From positions 15,114 to 79,113 of the forward strand of contig JAGDYV010000037.1 in assembly GCA_049116495.1 (NCBI GenBank): a stretch of DNA of 64,000 nt. Direction: 5' to 3'. This document shows, piece after piece, positions 44,276 to 53,489 of the stretch. The position numbers and the translations under genes were made by a program. Below the pieces are notes generated by a model. It ran no database searches. It saw nothing but the letters and a program-made list of their open reading frames with translations, and was not told the DNA's origin. The stretch comes from CAJQQK01 sp049116495. Lineage in GTDB: Bacteria > Pseudomonadota > Alphaproteobacteria > Rhizobiales > Hyphomicrobiaceae. Position 1 is the stretch's first letter, and every line of letters begins with the position of its first letter.

Positions 44276-45772
44276 ATGTGGGAAACACTGGGCAACGCGT
44301 TCGTTCTATTCGCACAACCTGAAAACGCCGTGGCACTTTTCGTTGGCGTTATTGTCGGAACGGTCATAGGCGCCATCCCGGGAATGACAACGCCGATGGG
44401 GGTCGCACTTGCATTGCCGTTCACATTTACAATGCAGCCGGTCACGGGCATTCTTCTACTGCTTGGTGTATATAAAGGCGGGCTCTACGGCGGTTCGATC
44501 ACAGCCATATTGATCAATGCACCCGGCACCCCTGCAGCTTCATGTACCAGCCTGGATGGCTATCCGTTGGCACAGCGCGGCGAAGCCCGTCGCGCCCTCG
44601 ACATGGCGCTTTACGCATCGTGCACCGCCGATTTCGTGTCGAACTTATCGCTCATCTTCTTTGCCGGCCTATTGGCTTCATTCGCCTTGAGTTTCGGCCC
44701 GCCCGAATTTTTCACGCTGATTGTGTTTTCACTCACGATCATTGCCAGCGTCTCGGGAGATGTGCTGCTGAAAGGGCTCGGCTCGGCATGCCTCGGGCTC
44801 CTTTTGTCCGTCGTAGGCCTTGATCTCATTTACGGCACCAACCGGTTTGTATTCGGTCAGGTCGAACTGATGAGCGGACTGAACATCATCCCGGTCCTTA
44901 TTGGCCTGTTCGCGATCCCGGAAGTGCTCAATTTTTACTCGCGCACCGAGGCTGCGAGAAATCTCGGTGCGCTCGCCGGCGTCGGCGCGACCTTCGCCGA
45001 CTACTGCAAGTCTTTCAAAACGATCATCCGAGGCTCGGTAATTGGCGTCGTGCTCGGTGTCATTCCCGGTATTGGCGGTGCCCCGGCAGCGTTTCTCTCC
45101 TACAGTGAGGCACGCCGAACCTCCAAGAACCCCGAAAATTTCGGTTCCGGAGAAATTGACGGCGTCGCCGCTTCAGAAGCTGGCAACAACGGTGTCGCGG
45201 GCGCCACTCTGATCCCGTTGCTCGCCTTGGGTGTGCCCGGTGACATCATCACGGCCATCATCCTCGGCGCCTTTATGATCCACGGATTGCGGCCAGGCCC
45301 GCTGATGTTCCAGCAGAACATCGACATGATCTACGCGCTCTTCATGGGTATCATGTTGAGTTCGGCCTATCTGTTCGTCGTTGGCAAGTTTTCGATACGC
45401 ACCATCTCACGCATTGCCGACATTCCCCAACGCATCCTGTTTCCTATTGTCCTGACGCTCTGCGTGTTCGGAACATACGTCATCAACAACACCATTCTTG
45501 ATGTCCTGGTCATGTTCACCATGGGCGTCGTCGGTTTCGGCATGCTGCGGTTTGGCATCCCGGCAGCGCCTTTCCTGATCGCCTTCATCCTGGGGCCGTT
45601 GCTCGAGGATAATTTCCGACAGGCTTTGCTTCTCGGGCAGGGGAATTGGACCATATTTGTGCGTAGCGGCATCTGTTGGTTCTTCTGGGGACTGACTGCG
45701 CTGACTATCGGCTTGCTGGTTTACCAGCGACGAACCGGCGCGATCCCTCAGGAAGAGGGTTCGCCGACATAG
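44276..45772 (+). CDS. tripartite tricarboxylate transporter large membrane subunit (TctA family)
   Basis: The 498-residue protein has about 11-12 membrane segments and the family motifs IVGTVIGAIPGMTTPMGVAL, GGLYGGSITAILINAPGTPA and a second GVIPGIGGAPAAFLSYSEAR. TctA forms the ion-coupled channel. The ATG at 44276 (MWETLGNAF) is chosen; a TTG at 44267 is also in frame. The sulfatase genes follow. Confidence 0.92.
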   Translation: MWETLGNAFVLFAQPENAVALFVGVIVGTVIGAIPGMTTPMGVALALPFTFTMQPVTGILLLLGVYKGGLYGGSITAILINAPGTPAASCTSLDGYPLAQRGEARRALDMALYASCTADFVSNLSLIFFAGLLASFALSFGPPEFFTLIVFSLTIIASVSGDVLLKGLGSACLGLLLSVVGLDLIYGTNRFVFGQVELMSGLNIIPVLIGLFAIPEVLNFYSRTEAARNLGALAGVGATFADYCKSFKTIIRGSVIGVVLGVIPGIGGAPAAFLSYSEARRTSKNPENFGSGEIDGVAASEAGNNGVAGATLIPLLALGVPGDIITAIILGAFMIHGLRPGPLMFQQNIDMIYALFMGIMLSSAYLFVVGKFSIRTISRIADIPQRILFPIVLTLCVFGTYVINNTILDVLVMFTMGVVGFGMLRFGIPAAPFLIAFILGPLLEDNFRQALLLGQGNWTIFVRSGICWFFWGLTALTIGLLVYQRRTGAIPQEEGSPT

Positions 45773-45818
45773 CGCGGCGCGTGATCTGCCTGCCTGAGTT
45801 CCCCAATGAGAAAGCGTG

Positions 45819-47354
45819 ATGAAAGTCATTTTCCTACTGCAAGACTCGCTGGTCCGGGCGGCCCTCGGCTGTTACGGCGGCACGAGTATTCCGACACCCA
45901 ACTTTGACCGGCTGGCAAAGCGGGCGATCACATTTGACCAACACTATGCAGGGAGCCTGCCGTGCATGCCGGCACGCCGTGAAATGCATACCGGACGCAT
46001 GAACTTTCTCCATCGCAGTTGGGGACCGCTGGAACCGTTCGACGATTCCATCGCGGAGATTTTGCAGGCCAACGGCGTCTATACGCACCTTATCTCCGAC
46101 CACTATCACTACTGGGAGGACGGCGGTTCCAGTTATCACAATCGCTACAACAGCTGGGAGTTCATTCGCGGCCAGGAGTGGGATGGATGGAAAGCCATGG
46201 TGGAGCCGCCGCTCGATCGTTTTCGCCGTGACTTCCATCCCATGCAGTTTTCTGAGACCCGCGCGGATGGCCGCGTCCAACACCTGATCAATCGCGAATT
46301 CATGCGCGATGAACAAGATTATTGTACGCCGCGCAGCTATGATGCCGCTTTCGAGTTTCTTGAAACGAACCGCGAAGCGGACAACTGGTTCCTGCACATA
46401 GAGCTGTTTGACCCGCACGAACCATTTCACGCTCCGGAACGTTTTCGAAAGCTGTTCCCGACCGGCTATGAGGGGCCGGTCATGGAATGGCCGCGCTACA
46501 AGAAGGTTGAAGAAACAGCCGGCGAGATCGCGGAGATCCGTGCGAACTACGCGGCGCTTCTTGCCATGTGCGATGAGTATTTCGGACGTCTGCTGGACTA
46601 CATGGACAAGCACAACATGTGGAAAGATACGGCGCTGGTGATGACAACGGACCATGGCATTCTGCTCGGCGAGCACGAATGGTGGATCAAATGCCGGATG
46701 CCATTCTACGATGAAGTCGCCCACATCCCGTTGGTCATCTACCACCCGGATTTTGCACAACATGCCGGCGAACGTCGCAACGCTCTCACCCAGACGATCG
46801 ACCTAATGCCGACATTCCTCGACTGGTTTGGTGTCAGCGTGCCGAAAGCCGTCGAAGGACACAATCTCACCGACACGCTCACGACAGGCTCCAAGGTGCG
46901 CGACGCCGCCATCTTCGGGATGTTCGGCGCTGCGACCAACATCACCGATGGCCGCTATGTCTATTTTCGCTATCCCGACGACATGACGGCGCACGAATTG
47001 TACGAATACACGCTGATGCCCATGCGACAGAAATCTCTCATGGACAAGGATGATTTGCGCGAGGCGGCGCTGACAGATGCCTTCGCGTTCACCGACGGCG
47101 TTCCTGTCCTGAAACTACCGGCCCGCCGCAATTCTGTTGGGCAACCGACGGGACATCCGGGTCAAGGTGGATACGATGACACCACCACGGTTCTTTACGA
47201 TCTGGACGAGGACCCCGGACAGGCGGTGCCCATTGACGATCCTGCGGTCGTCCGAAGATTGGAGAACTCCATGATAGAGATTCTGGCGCGCAATGAAGCC
47301 CCGCCGGAAGCATTTACGCGTCTTGGCTTTTTACCGCCCGGCAAGCCGACCTAA
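45819..47354 (+). CDS. sulfatase (type I, CMPAR active site), copy A
   Basis: The 511-residue protein is an alkaline-phosphatase-superfamily sulfatase. The active-site Cys49 lies in GSLPCMPARREMHTGR. This keeps the CxPxR core that formylglycine-generating enzyme recognises, but Ala replaces the usual Ser. A metal-binding Asp/His set is seen in TTDHGILLGEHEWW. No signal peptide is present, so it should be cytosolic. It hydrolyses a sulfate ester of a small molecule, brought in by the upstream TctCBA. Its paralogue at 50593 is very similar. Confidence 0.88.
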   Translation: MKVIFLLQDSLVRAALGCYGGTSIPTPNFDRLAKRAITFDQHYAGSLPCMPARREMHTGRMNFLHRSWGPLEPFDDSIAEILQANGVYTHLISDHYHYWEDGGSSYHNRYNSWEFIRGQEWDGWKAMVEPPLDRFRRDFHPMQFSETRADGRVQHLINREFMRDEQDYCTPRSYDAAFEFLETNREADNWFLHIELFDPHEPFHAPERFRKLFPTGYEGPVMEWPRYKKVEETAGEIAEIRANYAALLAMCDEYFGRLLDYMDKHNMWKDTALVMTTDHGILLGEHEWWIKCRMPFYDEVAHIPLVIYHPDFAQHAGERRNALTQTIDLMPTFLDWFGVSVPKAVEGHNLTDTLTTGSKVRDAAIFGMFGAATNITDGRYVYFRYPDDMTAHELYEYTLMPMRQKSLMDKDDLREAALTDAFAFTDGVPVLKLPARRNSVGQPTGHPGQGGYDDTTTVLYDLDEDPGQAVPIDDPAVVRRLENSMIEILARNEAPPEAFTRLGFLPPGKPT

Positions 47355-47401
47355 CCTCAAGCTCAATTGCCGCCACACAATCATTTTCGAAAGGTTCAGG
47401 C

Positions 47402-48940
47402 ATGGCAGCGAAACGCCCCAACATTCTTGTAATCCAGGCCGATCAACTCGCACCACAGGCGCTGTCTGTTTACGGCCACCCATTGGTCAACGTTCCGCAC
47501 ATAGAGGCCTTGGCGGAGCGCGGAGTTGTATTCGACAATGCCTACTGCAATTTCCCGCTCTGTGCGCCCTCGCGCTGCTCGATGCTGACTGGACGTTACA
47601 CGAGTGCCATTCGGAACTGGGACAACGCCGTTGAACTGCCATCGTCAGCGCCAACGATGATGCACTATCTGAACGACCTTGGATATTCTACGACGCTATG
47701 CGGGAAGATGCACTTCATCGGTCCCGATCAACTGCACGGCTTTAAGCAACGGCTCACCACCGACGTCTATCCATCTAATTTTGCCTGGACGCCGGACTGG
47801 CCGAACGAACCTGAGTTCCGCCCCACCGGAATCTCGATGTTGCCTGTCGTTCAATCCGGCAAATGCGTGCGCAGTCTCCAGATCGACTACGACGATGATG
47901 TCGAGGCGCGAGGCATCCAAAAGATCTACGACCTAGCCCGCTACGAGCAAGACAATCCGTTCTTTCTGTTCGTGTCGTTCTCCCACCCACACTCTCCCTT
48001 TACAATCACGGAGAAGTACTGGGACCTGTTCGATCACGATGAAATTGATATGCCGACCGTTCCAATGATCCCGGTCGAAGAGCGTGATGAGCACAGCAAG
48101 TGGCTCTACTACGCACACGCCAACCATCTGGTCGATGTTACTGACGAGCACATCCGCAACGCGCGACACGCCTACTACGGCATGGTGCGCTACTTCGACG
48201 ACAAGGTCGGGCGCCTCATGGAGGCGATGAAAGCCACCGGCCTGGACGACAACACCGTCATCGTCATCCTAGGCGATCACGGTGAGATGCTCGGTGAACG
48301 CGGCATGTGGTACAAACAGACCTTCTATGAGTGGTCCGTGCGCGTGCCGATGATCGTGTCTTACCCAACCGAGTTCCCAGCCCGCCGCGAAGACAAACTC
48401 GTTTCCCTGGTGGACCTGTTGCCGACGTTCGTCGATCTCGCGTCCGACGGCGAGCCCCCGGAAATGATTGACCCGATTGACGGCAATAGCCTGACCGGCC
48501 TTCTGACAGGACAAGACGATACCTGGTCGAACGAGGTCATCGCCGAATACACTGGCGAAGGTATCCGTGCGCCGTGCCGTATGATCCGACGCGGCCGCTA
48601 TAAATACATGTACACACATGGGTTCCCGGGTCTTCTTTATGATCTTGAAGCCGATCCGCTTGAACGCGACAACATTGCGGATCGTCCCGACATGGCCGAA
48701 GTAGCCGCCGAACTTCGCACTGCGGTTCTGGACGGTTGGGACCCCGATGAAATCAACCGGTTGTGTTTGGAGTCACAGCGCCGCCGCCGCTTCATCTATC
48801 GCGCCAACGGCGGTGAACCCTACTGGGCCTATACCGCGCAGGAAGACGGTGATCAGAAGTACATCCGCAACGCTGGTGCAGCACCGACCAAGGCGAAAGC
48901 CCGCCTGCCATACATCGAACCGGTGCCGCTAGATGAGTAA
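47402..48940 (+). CDS. choline-sulfatase-like sulfatase
   Basis: The 512-residue protein resembles choline sulfatase BetC. It has RPNILVIQADQLAPQALSVY at the start and active-site Cys54 in FPLCAPSRCSMLTGRYTS, the classic CxPSR signature. Other motifs are CGKMHFIGPDQLHGF and ILGDHGEMLGERGMWYKQTF. In BetC the product choline goes on to a GMC choline dehydrogenase, and a GMC gene follows here by 3 bases. The true substrate may be choline-O-sulfate or a related sulfate ester; this is inference. Confidence 0.85.
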   Translation: MAAKRPNILVIQADQLAPQALSVYGHPLVNVPHIEALAERGVVFDNAYCNFPLCAPSRCSMLTGRYTSAIRNWDNAVELPSSAPTMMHYLNDLGYSTTLCGKMHFIGPDQLHGFKQRLTTDVYPSNFAWTPDWPNEPEFRPTGISMLPVVQSGKCVRSLQIDYDDDVEARGIQKIYDLARYEQDNPFFLFVSFSHPHSPFTITEKYWDLFDHDEIDMPTVPMIPVEERDEHSKWLYYAHANHLVDVTDEHIRNARHAYYGMVRYFDDKVGRLMEAMKATGLDDNTVIVILGDHGEMLGERGMWYKQTFYEWSVRVPMIVSYPTEFPARREDKLVSLVDLLPTFVDLASDGEPPEMIDPIDGNSLTGLLTGQDDTWSNEVIAEYTGEGIRAPCRMIRRGRYKYMYTHGFPGLLYDLEADPLERDNIADRPDMAEVAAELRTAVLDGWDPDEINRLCLESQRRRRFIYRANGGEPYWAYTAQEDGDQKYIRNAGAAPTKAKARLPYIEPVPLDE

Positions 48941-48943
48941 TCC

Positions 48944-50596
48944 GTGACCAAAATATCCGAGACATTCACGCATATTATTGTCGGCGCTGGATCCGCAGGC
49001 TGCCTTTTGGCCAACCGGCTTTCGGCTCGGCCGACAAACAACGTGCTGCTCATTGAAGCCGGCGATTGGGATCGAAGCCTCTGGATGAAGCTGCCCGTCG
49101 GATACTTCAAAACAATGGTCAACCCAAACGTGTCGCATCGGTTTGCAACCGAAGCACACGAAGGCACTGCCGGTCGCGCCATCGACTGGCCGCGAGGCCG
49201 CGTCATCGGCGGCTCAAGCAGCATCAATGGTCTGGTCTTTATCCGCGGCCAACGTGAAAATTTCGACCGATGGTCCGAACTCGGCGCGACCGGTTGGAGC
49301 TTCGATGACGTGTTGCCCTATTTCCGACGCTTGGAAAGCTTTGCCGGCGGGCCGTCACAACTCCGCGGCAGCCATGGCGAATTGCAAGTCAGCGAATTGC
49401 GCAATGATCACCCCTATTGCGACGCCTGGACGGATGCGGGCGTGCAATACGGCCTGCCGCGCAACGAGGACTTCAACGGCGAAAGCACGTTCGGTGTTGG
49501 CCGCTACAGTGTGACACTCGGCAAGCGCTTCCGCTCAAGCTCGGCACGGGCATTTCTGTATCCGGCCCTGAAGCGCAAGAACCTTACCGTGATCACCAAA
49601 GCCCGTGTTCAAAAGGTTCGCATCGAGGATGGCCGGGCCGTTGGTGTCGCGTTCGCCCGGGAAGCGGAGCACATGACGGCCAACGCAACGCGCGAAGTCA
49701 TCTTGAGTGCCGGCGCCATTCAATCACCGCAGGTTCTGCAGTTATCCGGCATCGGACCAGCCGAAATTCTCACGAAGTATGGAATTCCAGTTGTCGTCAA
49801 CAACCCATCTGTCGGTGGCAACCTTCAGGACCACTATCAGATGCGCACGATCGTCAAGCTGCACAAGAAGATGTCGCTCAACAACGATGTGCGCAATCCG
49901 ATCAAGCTCGCGCAGATGGGGCTCGATTGGCTGTTGCGCGGCCGCGGCCCGCTGACCTCCGGTGCCGGTCAGGTGGGTGGCGCTGCCCGGACCAAACATG
50001 CGCCCAACAATCAGCCGGATGTCCAGTTGAACATCATGCCGTTGTCGGTCGACAAACCTGGCGAACCATTGCATCGATACCCCGGATTCACCGCAGCCGT
50101 CTGGCAATGCCATCCGCAGTCACGGGGGAGAGTTGATCTCAAATCACACGACCCAGATGTCGATCCAGTGATTTCACCGAATTATCTATCAACCGAGCTT
50201 GATCGGAACACGCTGGTCGAAGGCATCAAGATGTTACGTGAAATCTATCGCCAACCGGCGTTCGCCGAGTTGTGGGAAACTGAGATGGTACCGGGGGGAC
50301 ATGTCAGCAGTGATGCGGAAATTCTGAATTCTGCCCGCCAGATGGGCGGCACCGTATTCCATTGCGTGGGCACTTGCCGGATGGGAAGCGACGATGCCGC
50401 CGTTGTCGGCCCCGATCTTAAGGTGCGCGGGCTCGATGGACTACGCGTCGTTGACGCATCCGTCATGCCGGAGGTCACGTCCGCCAACACCAATGCACCA
50501 ACGTTAATGATCGCGGAAAAAGCTGCCGACATGATCTTGAATGATGATGCCAGCAAACCATTGCGTTCGGCCACCCACGGATTGCAAACCCCATGA
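48944..50596 (+). CDS. GMC-family FAD oxidoreductase (choline dehydrogenase-like), copy 3
   Basis: The 550-residue enzyme has the FAD motif HIIVGAGSAGCLLANRLSA, GRVIGGSSSINGLVFIRGQR, and the catalytic region FHCVGTCRMGSDDAAVVGPD with SANTNAPTLMIAEKAADMIL. It begins with GTG at 48944 directly after the choline-sulfatase-like gene and overlaps the next sulfatase by ATGA. The order BetC-like then GMC suggests oxidation of the alcohol freed by desulfation, as in choline to betaine aldehyde. Confidence 0.9.
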   Translation: MTKISETFTHIIVGAGSAGCLLANRLSARPTNNVLLIEAGDWDRSLWMKLPVGYFKTMVNPNVSHRFATEAHEGTAGRAIDWPRGRVIGGSSSINGLVFIRGQRENFDRWSELGATGWSFDDVLPYFRRLESFAGGPSQLRGSHGELQVSELRNDHPYCDAWTDAGVQYGLPRNEDFNGESTFGVGRYSVTLGKRFRSSSARAFLYPALKRKNLTVITKARVQKVRIEDGRAVGVAFAREAEHMTANATREVILSAGAIQSPQVLQLSGIGPAEILTKYGIPVVVNNPSVGGNLQDHYQMRTIVKLHKKMSLNNDVRNPIKLAQMGLDWLLRGRGPLTSGAGQVGGAARTKHAPNNQPDVQLNIMPLSVDKPGEPLHRYPGFTAAVWQCHPQSRGRVDLKSHDPDVDPVISPNYLSTELDRNTLVEGIKMLREIYRQPAFAELWETEMVPGGHVSSDAEILNSARQMGGTVFHCVGTCRMGSDDAAVVGPDLKVRGLDGLRVVDASVMPEVTSANTNAPTLMIAEKAADMILNDDASKPLRSATHGLQTP

Positions 50597-52095
50597 GAAT
50601 TGTCTTCGTCCTGTTAGACTCACTTAATCGCAATGCGATGCAGCCATATGGGTCAACCACCGTCCACACGCCGAACTTCCAGAGATTCGCCAACCGAGCG
50701 GTGACGTTCGACAATCATTACGTTGGCAGCCTGCCATGCATGCCGGCCCGTCGCGACCTTCACACCGGTCGGACCCATTTTCTTCATCGCAGCTGGGGGC
50801 CGCTCGAACCGTTTGACGATTCATTTCCGGAACTCTTGAAGCAGAACGGCACCTACGCCCACATTGTTACGGACCACCATCATTACTTTGCTGACGGCGG
50901 CGCAACCTACCATCAGCGATATTCATCGTGGGAACTCGTTCGCGGACAAGCAATCGATAAATGGAAACCCGAGGTCGCGCCGGATATGGAGCGCTTGCGC
51001 CAGGATTTCCATCCCGTGCAGCATCACAGGACGAACTACATGATCAACCGCCAGTTCATGCCAAAGGAGGAGGACTACTGCGGCCCACAGGTATTTGATC
51101 TGGCACGCCAGTTCCTCGATCGCAACCACGCCGCTGAGAACTGGTTGCTGCAAATCGAGTGCTTTGATCCGCATGAGCCGTTTCACGCGCCCGAACGGTT
51201 TCGGACCAGGTATAAAGCCAACTACGACGGCCCTATTCTCGATTGGCCGATTTATGATCGCATCAAGGAAACGCCTGAAGAGATCGCCGAGTTGCGCGCC
51301 AACTATGCCGCGCTCGTGACCATGACGGACGAGTATTTTGGCAAACTGCTCGACTTCTTCGATACCAATGACATGTGGTCAGACACCTGTCTTATTCTAA
51401 CCACCGATCACGGTTTCCTTCTCGGCGAACACGACTGGTGGGCAAAAAACAGAATGCCGGTCTACGACGAGATCGCGCGAATTCCACTCATCATCCATCA
51501 CCCTGATTTCGCCAATCAGGCCGGCACCCGTCGATCTGCTCTGACGCAAGCGACCGACATCATGCCGACTATTTTGCAAATGTCTGGTCTCGGAATTCCA
51601 GCTGATGTGACCGGGCATTCACTGCTGCCCGTATTGTCAGATGATCGTCCGGTCAGATCCGCAGCGATGTATGGCTACTTCGGTGCGGCCGCCAATGTCA
51701 CGGACGGACGTTACACGTACTTCCATTATCCAAAGGAGATGACGGCCGAGGGGCTCTATGAATACACGCTGATGCCGACACGAATGACGACACGTTTCTC
51801 GATCCGCGAACTGGTTGATGCGACCCTGCACCCGCCGTTCGAGTTCACGAAAGGTGTGCCCGTGCTCAAGTTGCATCCGCGCACCTCGGATACTGGTGAG
51901 ACGGTCGAGCCCCAGGGCATGAGTTTCGAGGACACGATTTCCAGACTATACGATCTGGAAATCGATCCGCGACAGCAAACACCGCTCGATGATCCAGATA
52001 TCGCAACGCGGCTGAAGAAGGAATTGGTCACCCTAATGCGTGAGGTCGACGCGCCTGCCGAGGCCTACGCGCGGCTCGATCTATCGGCACCATAG
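50593..52095 (+). CDS. sulfatase (type I, CMPAR active site), copy B
   Basis: The 500-residue protein is a close paralogue of the sulfatase at 45819. Active-site Cys49 is in GSLPCMPARRDLHTGRTHFL, and the shared motifs include RSWGPLEPFDDSFPELLKQN and LTTDHGFLLGEHDWW. Its ATG overlaps the GMC stop, so it is translationally coupled. Having two near-twin sulfatases plus a third one suggests several related sulfate esters or a duplication. Confidence 0.88.
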   Translation: MRIVFVLLDSLNRNAMQPYGSTTVHTPNFQRFANRAVTFDNHYVGSLPCMPARRDLHTGRTHFLHRSWGPLEPFDDSFPELLKQNGTYAHIVTDHHHYFADGGATYHQRYSSWELVRGQAIDKWKPEVAPDMERLRQDFHPVQHHRTNYMINRQFMPKEEDYCGPQVFDLARQFLDRNHAAENWLLQIECFDPHEPFHAPERFRTRYKANYDGPILDWPIYDRIKETPEEIAELRANYAALVTMTDEYFGKLLDFFDTNDMWSDTCLILTTDHGFLLGEHDWWAKNRMPVYDEIARIPLIIHHPDFANQAGTRRSALTQATDIMPTILQMSGLGIPADVTGHSLLPVLSDDRPVRSAAMYGYFGAAANVTDGRYTYFHYPKEMTAEGLYEYTLMPTRMTTRFSIRELVDATLHPPFEFTKGVPVLKLHPRTSDTGETVEPQGMSFEDTISRLYDLEIDPRQQTPLDDPDIATRLKKELVTLMREVDAPAEAYARLDLSAP

Positions 52096-52099
52096 TCAA

Positions 52100-52924
52100 C
52101 TAGTCAGCCGGTTGCTCGGAGAGTTGAGGGCCAATCGTGCTGAGCCCGGCACGCATAGCCTCCGTCTCCCAGATGTCTTGGGGCATCACGTTGGCGAGGT
52201 TGACGTTGGCTCCGAACTCAGAGATCAGAAACTTCTTAAGATGATAGACCTCACTCTGCGTCGTGTTCTCAATCCAAGTTCCCGACAATTCAAAGATAAT
52301 CTTGGTTGTTTCGAGCCCGGCGCGCAGTTCGGCGAGCAAGGCCCGATTGGGCTCTCCGTCGATCAACAGTTCCGCCCCCTCGACCAAAACGACGTTGGCG
52401 CCCGCCTCAAAGAATTCGGCCGCTTGCGAAATCAGCAAGGCACCATCCGATTCAACCGTTTTCGATCCAACTTCACCGTGCACTTCAAGGCCTTGCGCCG
52501 TCGCACCTTGTACCAATTGGCGACGCGTGTCGGATTGCAGCGTAACGTAATTGTCTGAAACTTCGATCGCCTCAAAACCCAGTCGCGCAGCCTCAGCGAA
52601 GAATTTCTCAGAGCCCGACATACCTTGATGGGCATACACATACTCCAAGAACTGGCCACCGATGAACGGCTGAACTTCGTGCTCTTTGTACAGTGCAATC
52701 TTTCGCATTAAATAATCGGTATCGTAGAGCCGTGACGTACCGACGACGAATTTGGCGAGGTCGACGTACTTGGATTGAAGTTCCAGCCAATCGCGCTGCT
52801 GTCCAATCGGGAGGCCCCAATCCATCATCATTGTCAGGCCGCTGGTGCGAGGCTTCGTCAGGCTGCGCCCAGCAGGCAACGCTACAAACGCAAACGGGAC
52901 GGCCGCATCGCTGGGGCTGGTCAT
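52100..52924 (-). CDS. phosphosulfolactate synthase (ComA)-like protein
   Basis: The 274-residue TIM-barrel protein resembles the ComA family: TKPRTSGLTMMMDWGL near residue 25, KYVDLAKFVVGTSRLY, VQPFIGGQFLEYVYAHQG, and GFEAIEVSDNYVTL with GLEVHGEVGSKTVES. ComA adds sulfite to phosphoenolpyruvate to make phosphosulfolactate. The ATG at 52924 has AAGGAGAATTCA just upstream; the longer frame to 53089 lacks family sequence. It ends 4 bases from the sulfatase stop on the other strand. No other coenzyme M genes are present here, so it may act in sulfonate metabolism or have another role. Confidence 0.78.
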   Translation of the reverse strand: MTSPSDAAVPFAFVALPAGRSLTKPRTSGLTMMMDWGLPIGQQRDWLELQSKYVDLAKFVVGTSRLYDTDYLMRKIALYKEHEVQPFIGGQFLEYVYAHQGMSGSEKFFAEAARLGFEAIEVSDNYVTLQSDTRRQLVQGATAQGLEVHGEVGSKTVESDGALLISQAAEFFEAGANVVLVEGAELLIDGEPNRALLAELRAGLETTKIIFELSGTWIENTTQSEVYHLKKFLISEFGANVNLANVMPQDIWETEAMRAGLSTIGPQLSEQPAD

Positions 52925-52993
52925 TGAATTCTCCTTGAATAGGGCTACAACTTCTAAGGATGATATCACGTTCAAATCTTCGGAGAATTCGCC

Positions 52994-53413
52994 ATGAAAA
53001 TCAACGGTAGCTGCCATTGCGGCCATCTGACTTACCGGGCGAATATAAATCCGGACATTATCCGGGTTTGCCATTGCACAGACTGTCAATCATCTTCAGG
53101 CTCAGCATTTCGCGTTCTCGTTTCAGTGCCCGCTGAGCAGTTCGAACTTCTGAGCGGTCACACAAAACAATATTTCAAGATCGCCGACAGTGGCCAGAGG
53201 CGTGCCCAGGTTTTCTGTCCGGAATGCGGAACGCAACTCTACGGAACTTCGGATGACGACAATCCAGCCATGTTGAGTCTGCGTCTTGGCACCGTCGAGC
53301 AGCGCGGCGAACTTCAACCGCGGCTTCAGACTTGGCGCCGCTCCGCGCTGAGCTGGGTCGAAAATCTGGCTGATGTCGAATCCGTGCCCCGCCAAGCTGC
53401 ACTTCACGATTAA
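52994..53413 (+). CDS. GFA-family zinc protein (glutathione-dependent formaldehyde-activating-like)
   Basis: The 139-residue protein has the GFA zinc pattern: SCHCGHLTYRANINPD, CHCTDCQSSSGSAFRV and FCPECGTQLYGTSDD. These cysteines hold two zinc ions. Family members are called formaldehyde-activating but most are uncharacterised. It is divergent from the ComA-like gene. The long metallophosphoesterase gene starts 76 bases later. Confidence 0.88.
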   Translation: MKINGSCHCGHLTYRANINPDIIRVCHCTDCQSSSGSAFRVLVSVPAEQFELLSGHTKQYFKIADSGQRRAQVFCPECGTQLYGTSDDDNPAMLSLRLGTVEQRGELQPRLQTWRRSALSWVENLADVESVPRQAALHD

Positions 53414-53489
53414 TGGCGACCCAGGCGACGCTCTAACCGGGCGGACCCCATCCGTCACGGATCAACCCTGCGACGGAAGGAACGAGAGA

